The notes: generated by a model not told the origin, from the sequence alone. A DNA stretch of 9,832 bases from an uncultured Altererythrobacter sp. (GCA_938009055.1 CALLIO010000072.1:1-9832); one strand, 5' to 3'; shown: positions 1-6,743, counted from the stretch's first letter. A program made the numbers and translations.

Positions 1-25
1 CACCCCATAAGCTGCCGCTAAAAGG

Positions 26-994
26 CTAGCTAGCTGGTTCTGGCAGCGGATCGCTGGCCATATGTGCAATCAACTTGGCCACACTTTCTGCCTGGCGGTA
101 ATGCGGAATGTGACCTTCACTCGGAAATGCCAGCAATTCCAAATCGCGGACCTGCTGCCTGAGGCCTTCAACGTGAATGGTTGGATCCATACTCATGTCG
201 GCTGAGCCATATGCGATGGCGACTGGCATTTGGAGCTCGCGATAGCGGTCTTGTTGACCGATCAGCTCATCACGCAGTGCCGTTAACTCTTGTGCATTGG
301 CATGGAAATTGGTTGGACGAAAAAGCAACCCAACACCGGCTTCATCGTAAAAACCCTCTGGCTCTGGTGCTGGGGAGAAAGAATGGCCCATGCCCGCTCG
401 CGCTTGTGCGGGCCCGAAAATAGGCATGAGTTGCCTGAATCCAGCACCTAAAACGGGGACGGTCGCAAGCGAGTTAAACCATGCCACTTTTTCAGGCCCC
501 CAATCATGAGAAACAGGCGCAAGAAGCACCAGTCCTTTGACCAGGTCTGGCCGATCGAGAGCCAATCGCAGTGCTACAGCCGTTCCATAGGAATGCCCAA
601 CAATGACCGCAGGCTCGGTGCCGGAAGTCTGTTCCAAGACACCGCCCATCTGGGCTGCTTGGACGGCCAAGGTTTGCGCATCGGCCACTCTTTCAGAATA
701 GCCATGTCCGGGCCGGTCCGGGATTATCAATTGATGTGTCTCAGATAGTTGCGGAACAAGCGTTAGATTGAACTCTCTAGCATTCGCGCCGGCCCCGTGG
801 ATCAACATTACCGGAGGTCCTGCATCCCCCTTGCGTATAACATGGGTGCGCGCATAATTGACCTGGGTGATCGAACCAGCTTGCGGATTTTCGGCCTCGA
901 TCGAAGAAATATAGAAGTGATTGTGCACGAGAACGCCAATGGCGAAAATACCAAACAGTAAGAGAACCCAAAGTCCACTTCTTCTCAAAGCCAT
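26..994 (-). CDS. Membrane-anchored alpha/beta-fold hydrolase
   Basis: A 322-residue protein of the alpha/beta hydrolase superfamily; the substrate cannot be told from sequence. A hydrophobic segment at about residues 9-25 follows an Arg-Arg pair, which suggests an N-terminal membrane anchor or uncleaved signal with the enzyme domain in the periplasm. The oxyanion region reads IHGAGAN (about 65-71), the nucleophile elbow is GHSYG with Ser135, the likely acid is Asp266 in GSADMS, and the catalytic His is His295 in GHIPH, so the triad is complete. I chose the ATG at 994 because AGGTGA lies 8 bases upstream of it; a GTG at 1006, four codons earlier, is possible. The gene is divergent from the ABC-F gene and ends near the window edge with no partner visible. 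The fold call is secure; lipase, esterase, epoxide hydrolase or dehalogenase activity cannot be separated. Confidence 0.88.
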   Translation of the reverse strand: MALRRSGLWVLLLFGIFAIGVLVHNHFYISSIEAENPQAGSITQVNYARTHVIRKGDAGPPVMLIHGAGANAREFNLTLVPQLSETHQLIIPDRPGHGYSERVADAQTLAVQAAQMGGVLEQTSGTEPAVIVGHSYGTAVALRLALDRPDLVKGLVLLAPVSHDWGPEKVAWFNSLATVPVLGAGFRQLMPIFGPAQARAGMGHSFSPAPEPEGFYDEAGVGLLFRPTNFHANAQELTALRDELIGQQDRYRELQMPVAIAYGSADMSMDPTIHVEGLRQQVRDLELLAFPSEGHIPHYRQAESVAKLIAHMASDPLPEPAS

Positions 995-1097
995 ATGCAC
1001 GGTCACCTAGCGGTAATTGGAGCGCTGTTTCGCCAGTTCTAAATCTGATAGCCTATTTGGATTGTCAAACGTAGCGCCAATGCGGCAATTTGGAACA

Positions 1098-1106
1098 AGG
1101 AGGAGG
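1098..1106 (+). promoter_or_regulatory. Strong Shine-Dalgarno site of the ABC-F gene
   Basis: AAGGAGG begins at 1097 and runs on as another GAGG-like unit to 1106. It sits 4-7 bases before the TTG at 1111 and covers the alternative TTG at 1090, which therefore has no site of its own. This decides the start codon. It is the best ribosome binding site in the window. Confidence 0.75.
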
Positions 1107-1110
1107 CAGA

Positions 1111-2718
1111 TTGGCTATTGAACAAAAGGCAGGCGTCTCCTTCAAAGATGTTTCATTCCGGTGGCCGAATGGGGAAATACAGTTTGAGGATTTGAATTTT
1201 GAATTTGGCCCTGTTCGAACGGGGATTGTGGGCAGCAATGGGTCAGGAAAGTCGACTTTGCTTTGCCTGGCTGCCGATCAAATTGAGCCAACTGGCGGCA
1301 CTGTTGTTCGCCATGGGTCGTTCCATTGTTTTGATCAGACATTTGAACATCTAGACGGGCTTAGCCTCGCTCAATATTTCGAATGCGAAGCGACAGTCGA
1401 AGCAAACATGCGCGCGATTGCTGGCAAGGCAAGCGCAGATGATTTGGAAATTGCCGACTGGGATTTGGAACAGCGCATTCAAGATGCAATGACAGCCATG
1501 GGCATTGAAGTCGCCGATTTTACCAAAACAATCGGTGCCTTTAGCGGAGGGCAGAAGGCACGCCTGGCTCTGGCAAAACTATGCCTTGCTAATGCTGATG
1601 TGTTGTTGCTTGATGAGCCGACAAACAGTTTGGACGGCAATGGTTGCAGCCTGGTTCGCAAGATTATTTCCGATCATAAGGGCGCGTGCATAGTTGTAAG
1701 CCACGATCGCGAATTGCTTCGCCAAATGGATCAAATTGCGGAAATTTCCGGAGGCGAGGTTAAGCTCTACGGGGGCAATTGGGACACATATAGATCGCAA
1801 AAGGATGCCGAATTGGCCGCGATTGAACAGGATGCAAGGTCAGCAAAGTCTGAGCTGAAAAAGATCAAGCAACAAAACCAGCAAATTAGAGAACGAAAAG
1901 CCCAGCGCGATGCGCGGGGAAGAGCTGCTGGCCGGTCAGGATCTCAGCCCAAAATATTGATCGGCAAACGCTCAGAGCGGGCTCAAAATACAGGCGCCAA
2001 GCTCAATAGCGGCCACATCCAATCTCAGCAGGCTGCTGAAGCAAGAGCAGCCGAAACCGGTCAAAAGCTCGCGCGCCGAACTGAGCTCAATATAGAATTG
2101 TCGAGGACAAACTTATCAAGCCGCAAAACTGCGCTGAAATTTGAAGAGGTATCTGCAGCATATTTGAGCAAGGAGCCGGTGCTAGAGGATGTCTCTTTTT
2201 CCATCATCGGCCCGGCCCGAGTTGCAGTGTCAGGTGAAAATGGAAGCGGTAAAAGCAGTTTGCTAAAAATTGCGGCGCGCAAGCTTGAGCCTTTGTGCGG
2301 CGCTGTAACCGGCACGAGCGCATTTGCCTATTTTGATCAAGAAGCGGCATTGCCTAATCCAGATCAAACAATCGCCCATAATTTTGCAAGCTTGCATCCA
2401 GAATTAACGCAGAATGATTGCAGAGCTGCCTTGGCACAGTTTGGTTTTCGTGCAGATGCGGCGCTGAAAGTGGCCAAACAATTGAGCGGGGGAGAGCGTT
2501 TGCGCGCCGCTTTGGCGTGCACCTTATCGGGCCGCAACCCGCCTGAGCTGATCATTCTGGACGAACCCACAAACCATCTCGATATCTATTCTATTGAATT
2601 TTTAGAACGGGCGCTTTCAGCCTATGATGGCGCACTTCTTGTGGTGAGCCACGATCGCGAATTTCTTCAATCGCTGAAAATCACCCAGAATATCGATCTG
2701 AGCCGTGCCAATTTATAA
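1111..2718 (+). CDS. ABC-F family ATPase with two nucleotide-binding domains
   Basis: A 535-residue soluble protein with two ABC ATPase domains and no membrane segment, the layout of the ABC-F family, whose studied members act on ribosomes (translation factors or antibiotic protection) rather than in transport. Domain 1 has Walker A GSNGSGKST at 41-49, signature SGGQ at 145-148 and Walker B LLLDEPT with Asp168-Glu169, then NSLD where NHLD is usual. Domain 2 has Walker A GENGSGKSS at 375-383, signature SGGE at 459-462, Walker B ILDEPTNHLD with Asp484-Glu485, and an H-loop SHDRE. A charged interdomain linker (about 240-345) is rich in Lys, Arg and Gln. The start is TTG behind AAGGAGG. Base use differs from its neighbours: three 60-base rows (from 1141, 1321 and 2581) have 23, 24 and 24 G+C, against 34 in one hisF row (from 7021), which hints at transfer. 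The subfamily, and whether it protects against an antibiotic, cannot be decided. Confidence 0.88.
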   Translation: MAIEQKAGVSFKDVSFRWPNGEIQFEDLNFEFGPVRTGIVGSNGSGKSTLLCLAADQIEPTGGTVVRHGSFHCFDQTFEHLDGLSLAQYFECEATVEANMRAIAGKASADDLEIADWDLEQRIQDAMTAMGIEVADFTKTIGAFSGGQKARLALAKLCLANADVLLLDEPTNSLDGNGCSLVRKIISDHKGACIVVSHDRELLRQMDQIAEISGGEVKLYGGNWDTYRSQKDAELAAIEQDARSAKSELKKIKQQNQQIRERKAQRDARGRAAGRSGSQPKILIGKRSERAQNTGAKLNSGHIQSQQAAEARAAETGQKLARRTELNIELSRTNLSSRKTALKFEEVSAAYLSKEPVLEDVSFSIIGPARVAVSGENGSGKSSLLKIAARKLEPLCGAVTGTSAFAYFDQEAALPNPDQTIAHNFASLHPELTQNDCRAALAQFGFRADAALKVAKQLSGGERLRAALACTLSGRNPPELIILDEPTNHLDIYSIEFLERALSAYDGALLVVSHDREFLQSLKITQNIDLSRANL

Positions 2719-2915
2719 GGCCTAAGCGCAGTTCCCAACGGGTTTCGCACTCACGATCATTTTGTGAACGTTCAATGATTTGCTTGGTTCGCCCAATTTG
2801 ACCTTGAGGCCAACCAAATGGGAAGTAGGGTGTGTCCGCTTTCACCCCCACTCCCAGCCATTGGCTCACGGTTTGAATTGCCCGCAATCCGGCAATGCTG
2901 CGCCAGTGCGCTTAC
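2719..2915. other. Convergent gap between the ABC-F gene and gmk
   Basis: These 197 bases hold no gene I recognise. A minus-strand frame is open across most of it (2681-2887, 68 codons from a TTG), but it overlaps the 3' end of the ABC-F gene and resembles nothing I can name. There is a perfect 10-base palindrome TGAACGTTCA at 2765-2774 and a short hairpin GCGC-CAGT-GCGC at 2900-2911 next to the gmk stop. Neither is followed by a T-run on either strand, so no intrinsic terminator is called. Confidence 0.5.
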
Positions 2916-3551
2916 CTAACCCATTAATCCGCGCACAAACGGGATGAGGCCGGTCTGCCGATTGCGCTTCATCCGCTCGGCATGCAGAATTTCGCGAACC
3001 TTCACAAAGCATGCGTCCACATCGTCATTGACCACGACATAGTCATATTCGGCCCAATGGCTGATTTCTGCCTTGGCGCGCTCCATCCGCCCGTCGATCA
3101 CCTCGGCGCTGTCGGTGCCGCGCGATTCCAGCCGCTTACGAAGTTCCTCGATTGAGGGCGGCAGGATAAAGACGGTGACGACGTCCTGATCGTCCTTCTG
3201 CTTCAATTGCTGCGTGCCCTGCCAGTCGATATCGAAGAGGAAATCGCGCCCCTCTTTCAGTGCATTTCGGATCGCGCCCTTGGGCGTGCCGTAGCGATGA
3301 TCGAAGACATGCGCCCACTCGTAAAAATCGTCCTGTTCGACCATCGCATCGAACTTTTCATCCGAGACAAAATGGTAGTCGATCTGGTCAATCTCGCCCT
3401 CGCGCCGTGGGCGTGTGGTGGCAGAGACGGACAGGTTAATCTCCTCATCCGCTGTCAGCAGCATACGCGACATAGTGGTCTTTCCCGCGCCCGAAGGGGA
3501 GGAGAGGATGAATAGCAGTCCGCGTCTTTGAAGATGTGAGTGATCGGCCAT
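2916..3551 (-). CDS. gmk: Guanylate kinase
   Basis: A 211-residue guanylate kinase that phosphorylates GMP to GDP with ATP in the cytoplasm, essential for GTP and dGTP supply. The P-loop SSPSGAGKTT is at residues 17-26 with Lys24. The GMP-binding segment includes TTRPRREGE at 45-53 and DYHF at 58-61, and the FDIDWQG strand follows in mid-protein. Length is typical of the family. The ATG at 3551 gives an N-terminus of normal length; the frame stays open 15 codons upstream to a TTG, with no better start and no clear Shine-Dalgarno site for either. It is the last gene of a minus-strand cluster after sspB and the small gene at 3612-3905, with a 60-base gap before it. Confidence 0.96.
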   Translation of the reverse strand: MADHSHLQRRGLLFILSSPSGAGKTTMSRMLLTADEEINLSVSATTRPRREGEIDQIDYHFVSDEKFDAMVEQDDFYEWAHVFDHRYGTPKGAIRNALKEGRDFLFDIDWQGTQQLKQKDDQDVVTVFILPPSIEELRKRLESRGTDSAEVIDGRMERAKAEISHWAEYDYVVVNDDVDACFVKVREILHAERMKRNRQTGLIPFVRGLMG

Positions 3552-3611
3552 GGGCACTGTTGGCGCAAAAGTGGTCAGAAAATCAAGAGCGCGCAATGGC
3601 CCGGCGAGCGG

Positions 3612-3905
3612 TTATTCGCTGTGCTGCGTTTCGGCCTTGCGCCTAACCGTGCGCTTATCGAGCCATCTCTTGGCAAGGAACCCGCCGCCAACCAGCAGAG
3701 CGCCGGGGACGGAGCGGGTGGCAAAGCGGCTCACCCCATAAAGCAATGCTGCTTGGCCCAATTTGCTGGCCGGATTGTCTTGAGAGTCGGCAATAGGGCT
3801 CGATTTGACTGACTGCCCCACATCCTTGCGCATTTTTCCGCGAAGCCCTTTTTGCGCACGGCGCAGGCCCATTTCAGCCAATCCCAAAAGCAAAGGAGTT
3901 TTCAT
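3612..3905 (-). CDS. Small basic protein of unknown function
   Basis: A 97-residue protein that I do not recognise. It is strongly basic, with RRAQKGLRGKMRK at about 15-27 and KRWLDKRTVRRK at 79-90. A short hydrophobic stretch, PGALLVGGGFLA at 67-78, precedes the basic tail and could be a membrane-associated helix, though it is too short and glycine-rich to call a transmembrane segment with confidence. Its ATG lies 12 bases after the sspB stop and gmk follows 60 bases later on the same strand, so the three are probably co-transcribed. No clear Shine-Dalgarno site precedes it, so translation may depend on coupling to sspB. The tight fit between two certain genes makes it likely real. Any role in proteolysis or nucleotide metabolism would be a guess from position alone. 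Confidence 0.7.
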   Translation of the reverse strand: MKTPLLLGLAEMGLRRAQKGLRGKMRKDVGQSVKSSPIADSQDNPASKLGQAALLYGVSRFATRSVPGALLVGGGFLAKRWLDKRTVRRKAETQHSE

Positions 3906-3917
3906 TGCGTAGAGGCT

Positions 3918-4439
3918 CTACTTCTTGCGGCCAAAATCCACTTCGACGACGTTGGAACCGTCATCGCTTCCCACTGGCGGTTCGCCAGCAGCCTCGCCAT
4001 CACCGGCTGGACCTTCGCTGGCATCATTTTCCGCTGCGTCATGCCCCTCTGGCGCCATATCCACTTCGGTTGCTTGAAATTGCAGTCCGAAATCGACCGC
4101 CGGATCAACAAATGCGGTGATCGCAGCGAAGGGGATCGAAAGCTTGGCAGGGATCTGGTTGAAGCTGAGGCCAACGGAAAAGCCGTCCTCGCGCACTTCC
4201 AATTCCCAGAATTTGTTCTGCAAGACGATGGTCATTTCGTCGGGAAAACGCTCGCGCAGATGCGGCGGGATCGACACGCCAGCCGCACCGGTTTTGAACG
4301 TGATGTAGAAATGATGCGTGCCCGGAAGCTCGCCGCCGCCGGTTTGAATTTCGCCCAGAACACGGCCGACAACCGCGCGCAAGGCTTCCTGTACGATCTC
4401 GTCGTAAGGGATTAGGCTGTCGGGCGTTTCTTCGCTCAT
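3918..4439 (-). CDS. sspB: SspB, ClpXP adaptor protein (alphaproteobacterial type)
   Basis: A 173-residue SspB family protein. SspB binds the ssrA degradation tag on proteins released from stalled ribosomes and tethers them to ClpX for degradation by ClpXP in the cytoplasm. The folded domain occupies roughly residues 10-122, with conserved-looking stretches THHFYITFKT (41-50), RFPDEMTIVLQNKFW (64-78) and FNQIPAKLSIPFAAI (93-107). A long acidic, glycine-rich, presumably flexible tail follows (about 127-162). The last ten residues, VVEVDFGRKK, hydrophobic then basic, fit the ClpX-binding peptide that ends SspB proteins. The ATG at 4439 starts the typical N-terminus. The frame stays open more than 100 codons further into the antisense of hisB, which I take as a shadow. 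The gene is divergent from hisB and leads the sspB, small gene, gmk cluster. Confidence 0.93.
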   Translation of the reverse strand: MSEETPDSLIPYDEIVQEALRAVVGRVLGEIQTGGGELPGTHHFYITFKTGAAGVSIPPHLRERFPDEMTIVLQNKFWELEVREDGFSVGLSFNQIPAKLSIPFAAITAFVDPAVDFGLQFQATEVDMAPEGHDAAENDASEGPAGDGEAAGEPPVGSDDGSNVVEVDFGRKK

Positions 4440-4522
4440 GGGGCAATAGGTGACGGGGCAAACCCGCGCGGTCAAGCCGCAATCCACCGCTAATTGCTCA
4501 AGATCAGGCGCTTTACAGGTGC

Positions 4523-4550
4523 TTGCGCGCATTTCTCCAGCAACTATAGC
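4523..4550 (+). promoter_or_regulatory. Candidate his operon promoter
   Basis: TTGCGC at 4523-4528 and TATAGC at 4545-4550 are spaced by 16 bases and resemble -35 and -10 boxes. Transcription would begin at about 4556-4560, at or just before the hisB ATG at 4560, so the messenger could be leaderless or nearly so. This agrees with the lack of a Shine-Dalgarno site before hisB. No run of His codons or attenuator-like hairpins lies upstream. It is a consensus match only. Confidence 0.35.
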
Positions 4551-4559
4551 GCTGTTGCT

Positions 4560-5162
4560 ATGACCCAAGCCCGCACCGCTACCATCGAGCGCAAGACCGC
4601 TGAGACCGCCATTCTTGTCGAGGTTAATCTCGACGGGACGGGAACCTATGAAATTGCGACCGGTATCGGTTTCCTCGATCATATGGTCGAGCAGTTTTCC
4701 AAACATTCGCTGATTGATGTGACGATGAAGGTCGAGGGTGATCTGCATGTCGACCAGCACCATACGACCGAGGATTCAGCGCTGGCATTGGGGCAGGCTC
4801 TGGCTGACGCGCTGGGTGATAAGGCGGGGATCGGGCGTTATGGCGCCGCCTATTCGCCGATGGACGAGACTTTGGCGCGCGTGGCGCTGGATATTTCGGG
4901 GCGGCCGTATCTGGTGTGGAAGGCGGATTTCACTCAGGAAAAGCTGGGCGAATGGGACACGGAACTGATCGAGCATTGGTTCCACTCAATCGCGCAAACT
5001 GCGGGTATTACGCTCCACTGCGAACTGCTTTACGGCACCAATAATCACCACATTTGCGAGGCGCTCTACAAGGGGTTCGCCCGCGCGATGCGGGTGGCGG
5101 TCGAGACCGATCCGCGCAAAGGCGACGCTATTCCGAGCACTAAGGGAACGCTCGGTGGTTAG
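4560..5162 (+). CDS. hisB: Imidazoleglycerol-phosphate dehydratase
   Basis: A 200-residue monofunctional HisB that dehydrates imidazole glycerol phosphate to imidazole acetol phosphate in histidine synthesis. The manganese-binding motifs are present: HMVEQFSKH (41-49), HHTTED (67-72), the His143 region HWFHS, and NNHHICEAL (161-169) near the C-terminus. The DETLARVALDISGRP stretch (102-116) is also typical. The length fits the dehydratase without the phosphatase domain fused in enterobacteria. I chose the ATG at 4560 because homologues start close to this point; an upstream frame to 4494 would add 22 untypical residues. No Shine-Dalgarno site is visible. It is the first gene of the plus-strand his run and diverges from sspB. 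Its stop at 5160-5162 is followed by the first copy of the repeated element. Confidence 0.96.
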   Translation: MTQARTATIERKTAETAILVEVNLDGTGTYEIATGIGFLDHMVEQFSKHSLIDVTMKVEGDLHVDQHHTTEDSALALGQALADALGDKAGIGRYGAAYSPMDETLARVALDISGRPYLVWKADFTQEKLGEWDTELIEHWFHSIAQTAGITLHCELLYGTNNHHICEALYKGFARAMRVAVETDPRKGDAIPSTKGTLGG

Positions 5163-5173
5163 GTGGAGTCAGA

Positions 5174-5266
5174 CGGCTGCGCAGCAGCCGCAAGGGCGAC
5201 CGCCCGCCCGCAGCGACGCGATCTATGATCGCATGAGCGAGGATATCGCGCGCCGGACGGCGTGCG
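5174..5266 (+). repeat. Repeated structured element, copy 1 (hisB/hisH gap)
   Basis: Predicted fold, read directly: hairpin A 5174-5190 (7 pairs CGGCTGC/GCAGCCG, loop GCA), CAA linker 5191-5193, and hairpin B 5194-5205 (GGGC/GCCC, loop GACC). A three-way junction follows. P1 is CGCA 5209-5212 with TGCG 5263-5266. P2 is GCGA 5213-5216 with TCGC 5246-5249. Hairpin D is 5218-5232 (GCGATC/GATCGC, loop TAT), and AGCGAGGA is unpaired at 5236-5243. P3 is 5251-5262 (CGCC/GGCG, loop GGAC). P1 ends 10 bases before the hisH ATG. Very close to copy 3: one difference in the 36 bases from CGCAAGGG to the first half of hairpin D, and one in the 32 bases from GAGCGAGGA to P1. Confidence 0.85.
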
Positions 5267-5276
5267 TAAAACAAAA

Positions 5277-5897
5277 ATGAAAGTTGCGCTGATCGATTAC
5301 GGCGCGGGCAATCTGCATTCGGTGCATAATGCGCTCAAAGCTGTGGGCGCTGATGTCGAGGTGACAGCCGATGCCAACGCCGTGCGCGCGGCAGACCGGA
5401 TCGTGCTGCCCGGTGTGGGATCGTTCAAAGCCTGCGCTGAAGGCTTGCGCGCGCTGCCCGGTATGATCGAGGCGATGAGCGAGCGGGTACATGTGGGCGG
5501 TGCGCCGTTCCTTGGCATTTGTGTTGGCATGCAGCTTTTGGCCACCAAGGGCTTGGAGCATGGCGAAACACCGGGGCTGGACTGGATTGCGGGCGAAGTG
5601 CGGCTGATTGAGCCTGCCGATCCGGCGATCAAGATCCCGCATATGGGTTGGAACGATGTCGCGCTGATGCCGCATGCGGCAGCCCATCCTGTGCTCGACG
5701 AAGGCGAGGCCTATTTTCTCCATTCTTATCACTTTGCCGCTGACAACCCTTCTGACGTTCTGGCGCTGACCGATCACGGTGAAGGACTTGTCGCAGCAAT
5801 TGCAAAGGGCAATATCTTGGGCGTGCAATTCCACCCTGAGAAAAGCCAGCAGTTTGGGCTTGAGTTGCTAACCCGTTTCTTGGAGTGGAAACCTTGA
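5277..5897 (+). CDS. hisH: Imidazole glycerol phosphate synthase, glutaminase subunit
   Basis: A 206-residue class I glutamine amidotransferase. It hydrolyses glutamine and passes ammonia to HisF to make imidazole glycerol phosphate and AICAR. The N-terminal DYGAGNLHSV (7-16), the oxyanion strand LPGVGSF (44-50), nucleophile Cys82 in GICVGMQLL and the QFHPEKS motif with His186 and Glu188 are all present, so the Cys-His-Glu triad is intact. MKVALIDYGAGN is the normal start, hence the ATG at 5277. An in-frame GTG at 5262 lies 15 bases earlier inside the repeated element. No Shine-Dalgarno site lies within 15 bases upstream, only the A-rich tract AAAACAAAA. The gene is downstream of repeat copy 1, and its end overlaps the probable hisA start. 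Confidence 0.96.
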   Translation: MKVALIDYGAGNLHSVHNALKAVGADVEVTADANAVRAADRIVLPGVGSFKACAEGLRALPGMIEAMSERVHVGGAPFLGICVGMQLLATKGLEHGETPGLDWIAGEVRLIEPADPAIKIPHMGWNDVALMPHAAAHPVLDEGEAYFLHSYHFAADNPSDVLALTDHGEGLVAAIAKGNILGVQFHPEKSQQFGLELLTRFLEWKP

Positions 5898-6619
5898 TTA
5901 TTTTTCCCGCCATTGATCTGAAATCGGGCGAAGTCGTGCGGCTGGCCGAGGGCGATATGGACCGCGCCACCGTTTATGGCGATAACCCTGCCGCGCAAGC
6001 CATGCTGTTTGCAGAGGCCGGCGCGCAGCATCTGCATGTCGTCGACCTCGACGGAAGTTTTGCAGGCGAAGCGAAGAACCGCGCGGCGGTAGAAGCGATT
6101 GTCGAAGCCTTCCCTGGCCATGTGCAATTGGGCGGCGGTATTCGCGATGCGGCGGGCGTGGAAGGGTGGTTCAATCTGGGCGTGTCGCGTGTGGTGATGG
6201 GCTCAGCCGCGCTGAAAAACCCAGATTTCGTCAAGGAAATGGCAAAGGAATGGGAAAACGGCATTGTCGTGGCTGTCGATGCGAAGGACGGAATGGTCGC
6301 AACAGAGGGTTGGGCGGAAGTCTCCGATGTGCCGGTGGTGGATCTTGCTCGCCGGTTTGAGGATGCCGGTGTTGCCTCGCTGCTCTTCACCGATATCGGC
6401 CGCGATGGACTGCTGAAAGGCGTGAACATTGATGCGACATTGGAGCTGGCCCAGCAGGTCGATATTCCCGTCATCGCTTCAGGAGGTGTGAAGGGGCTGG
6501 ACGACATTCACGTCCTGTCGCTCAACGCGCATTTGGGCATCGAGGGCGTGATTACCGGACGTGCGCTTTATGAAGGGCGGCTCGATCTGGCTGCTGCAAT
6601 TGCGATGGGGGAAAGGTGA
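5894..6619 (+). CDS. hisA: ProFAR isomerase (phosphoribosylformimino-AICAR-P isomerase)
   Basis: A 241-residue beta/alpha-barrel isomerase converting ProFAR to PRFAR, the substrate of HisF-HisH. The catalytic pair is Asp8 in FPAIDLK and Asp129 in VAVDAKDG. Phosphate-binding segments LGGGIRD and VIASGGV and the TDIGRDG loop (166-172) are present. I favour the TTG at 5894: it gives the family's usual MIIFPAIDL start, GGAG lies 8 bases upstream at 5882-5885, and it overlaps the hisH stop as TTGA, a coupled arrangement. A GTG at 5885, giving METLIIFPA, is the alternative. Codon use matches hisH and hisF. The stop at 6617-6619 is followed by repeat copy 2. Confidence 0.94.
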   Translation: MIIFPAIDLKSGEVVRLAEGDMDRATVYGDNPAAQAMLFAEAGAQHLHVVDLDGSFAGEAKNRAAVEAIVEAFPGHVQLGGGIRDAAGVEGWFNLGVSRVVMGSAALKNPDFVKEMAKEWENGIVVAVDAKDGMVATEGWAEVSDVPVVDLARRFEDAGVASLLFTDIGRDGLLKGVNIDATLELAQQVDIPVIASGGVKGLDDIHVLSLNAHLGIEGVITGRALYEGRLDLAAAIAMGER

Positions 6620-6637
6620 CGGGTGTTAGTCCATTCT

Positions 6638-6734
6638 CGGTCGCCTTGGCGACCGCAAGGCCAACTGGCCGCCCGCAGCGACGCGGCTGTAAGCCGCATG
6701 AGCGAGGAAGTCGCGTGCCCGGATGGGCATGCGG
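6638..6734 (+). repeat. Repeated structured element, copy 2 (hisA/hisF gap)
   Basis: Most diverged in sequence from copies 1 and 3 but with the best-paired fold. Hairpin A is 6638-6655 (CGGTCGC/GCGACCG around CTTG, a stable RNA loop type), then CAA 6656-6658 and hairpin B 6659-6670 (GGCC/GGCC, loop AACT). P1 is CCGCA 6673-6677 with TGCGG 6730-6734. P2 is GCGAC 6678-6682 with GTCGC 6710-6714. Hairpin D is 6683-6697 (GCGGCT/AGCCGC, loop GTA), and AGCGAGGA is at 6701-6708. P3 is 6716-6729 (TGCCC/GGGCA, loop GGAT). P1 ends 9 bases before the hisF ATG. Hairpins A, B, D and P3 all differ from copy 1 with pairing kept. Confidence 0.85.
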
Positions 6735-6743
6735 AAAACAAAA

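Noticed and set aside
1007..1096. Promoters in the divergent hydrolase/ABC-F gap
   Set aside because: Only poor -35/-10 matches were found on either strand, although promoters for both genes probably lie here.
2765..2774. Palindrome TGAACGTTCA as an operator
   Set aside because: It is a single 10-base palindrome in a convergent gap with no promoter nearby; chance is enough to explain it.
4494..4559. Earlier start for hisB adding 22 residues
   Set aside because: The added residues are not typical of HisB, and the candidate promoter lies within them.
4440..4763. Upstream extension of sspB, open for 108 codons antisense to hisB
   Set aside because: The SspB domain starts normally at 4439. The extension lies opposite the conserved hisB coding sequence and resembles no protein.
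5174..5205. GC-rich hairpins A and B of the elements as intrinsic transcription terminators
   Set aside because: None is followed by a T-run, all four lie inside apparent operons, and further conserved structure continues downstream.
5974..6507. 177-codon minus-strand open frame opposite hisA
   Set aside because: It mirrors the codon pattern of hisA, is low-complexity in Ser, Pro and Thr, and has no recognisable domain. The same applies to the other long antisense frames opposite hisH, hisF, ybgC and tolQ.
6638..6734. Histidine-specific attenuator or T-box
   Set aside because: There is no run of His codons and no T-box features, and the same element precedes tolR and lies upstream of ybgC.
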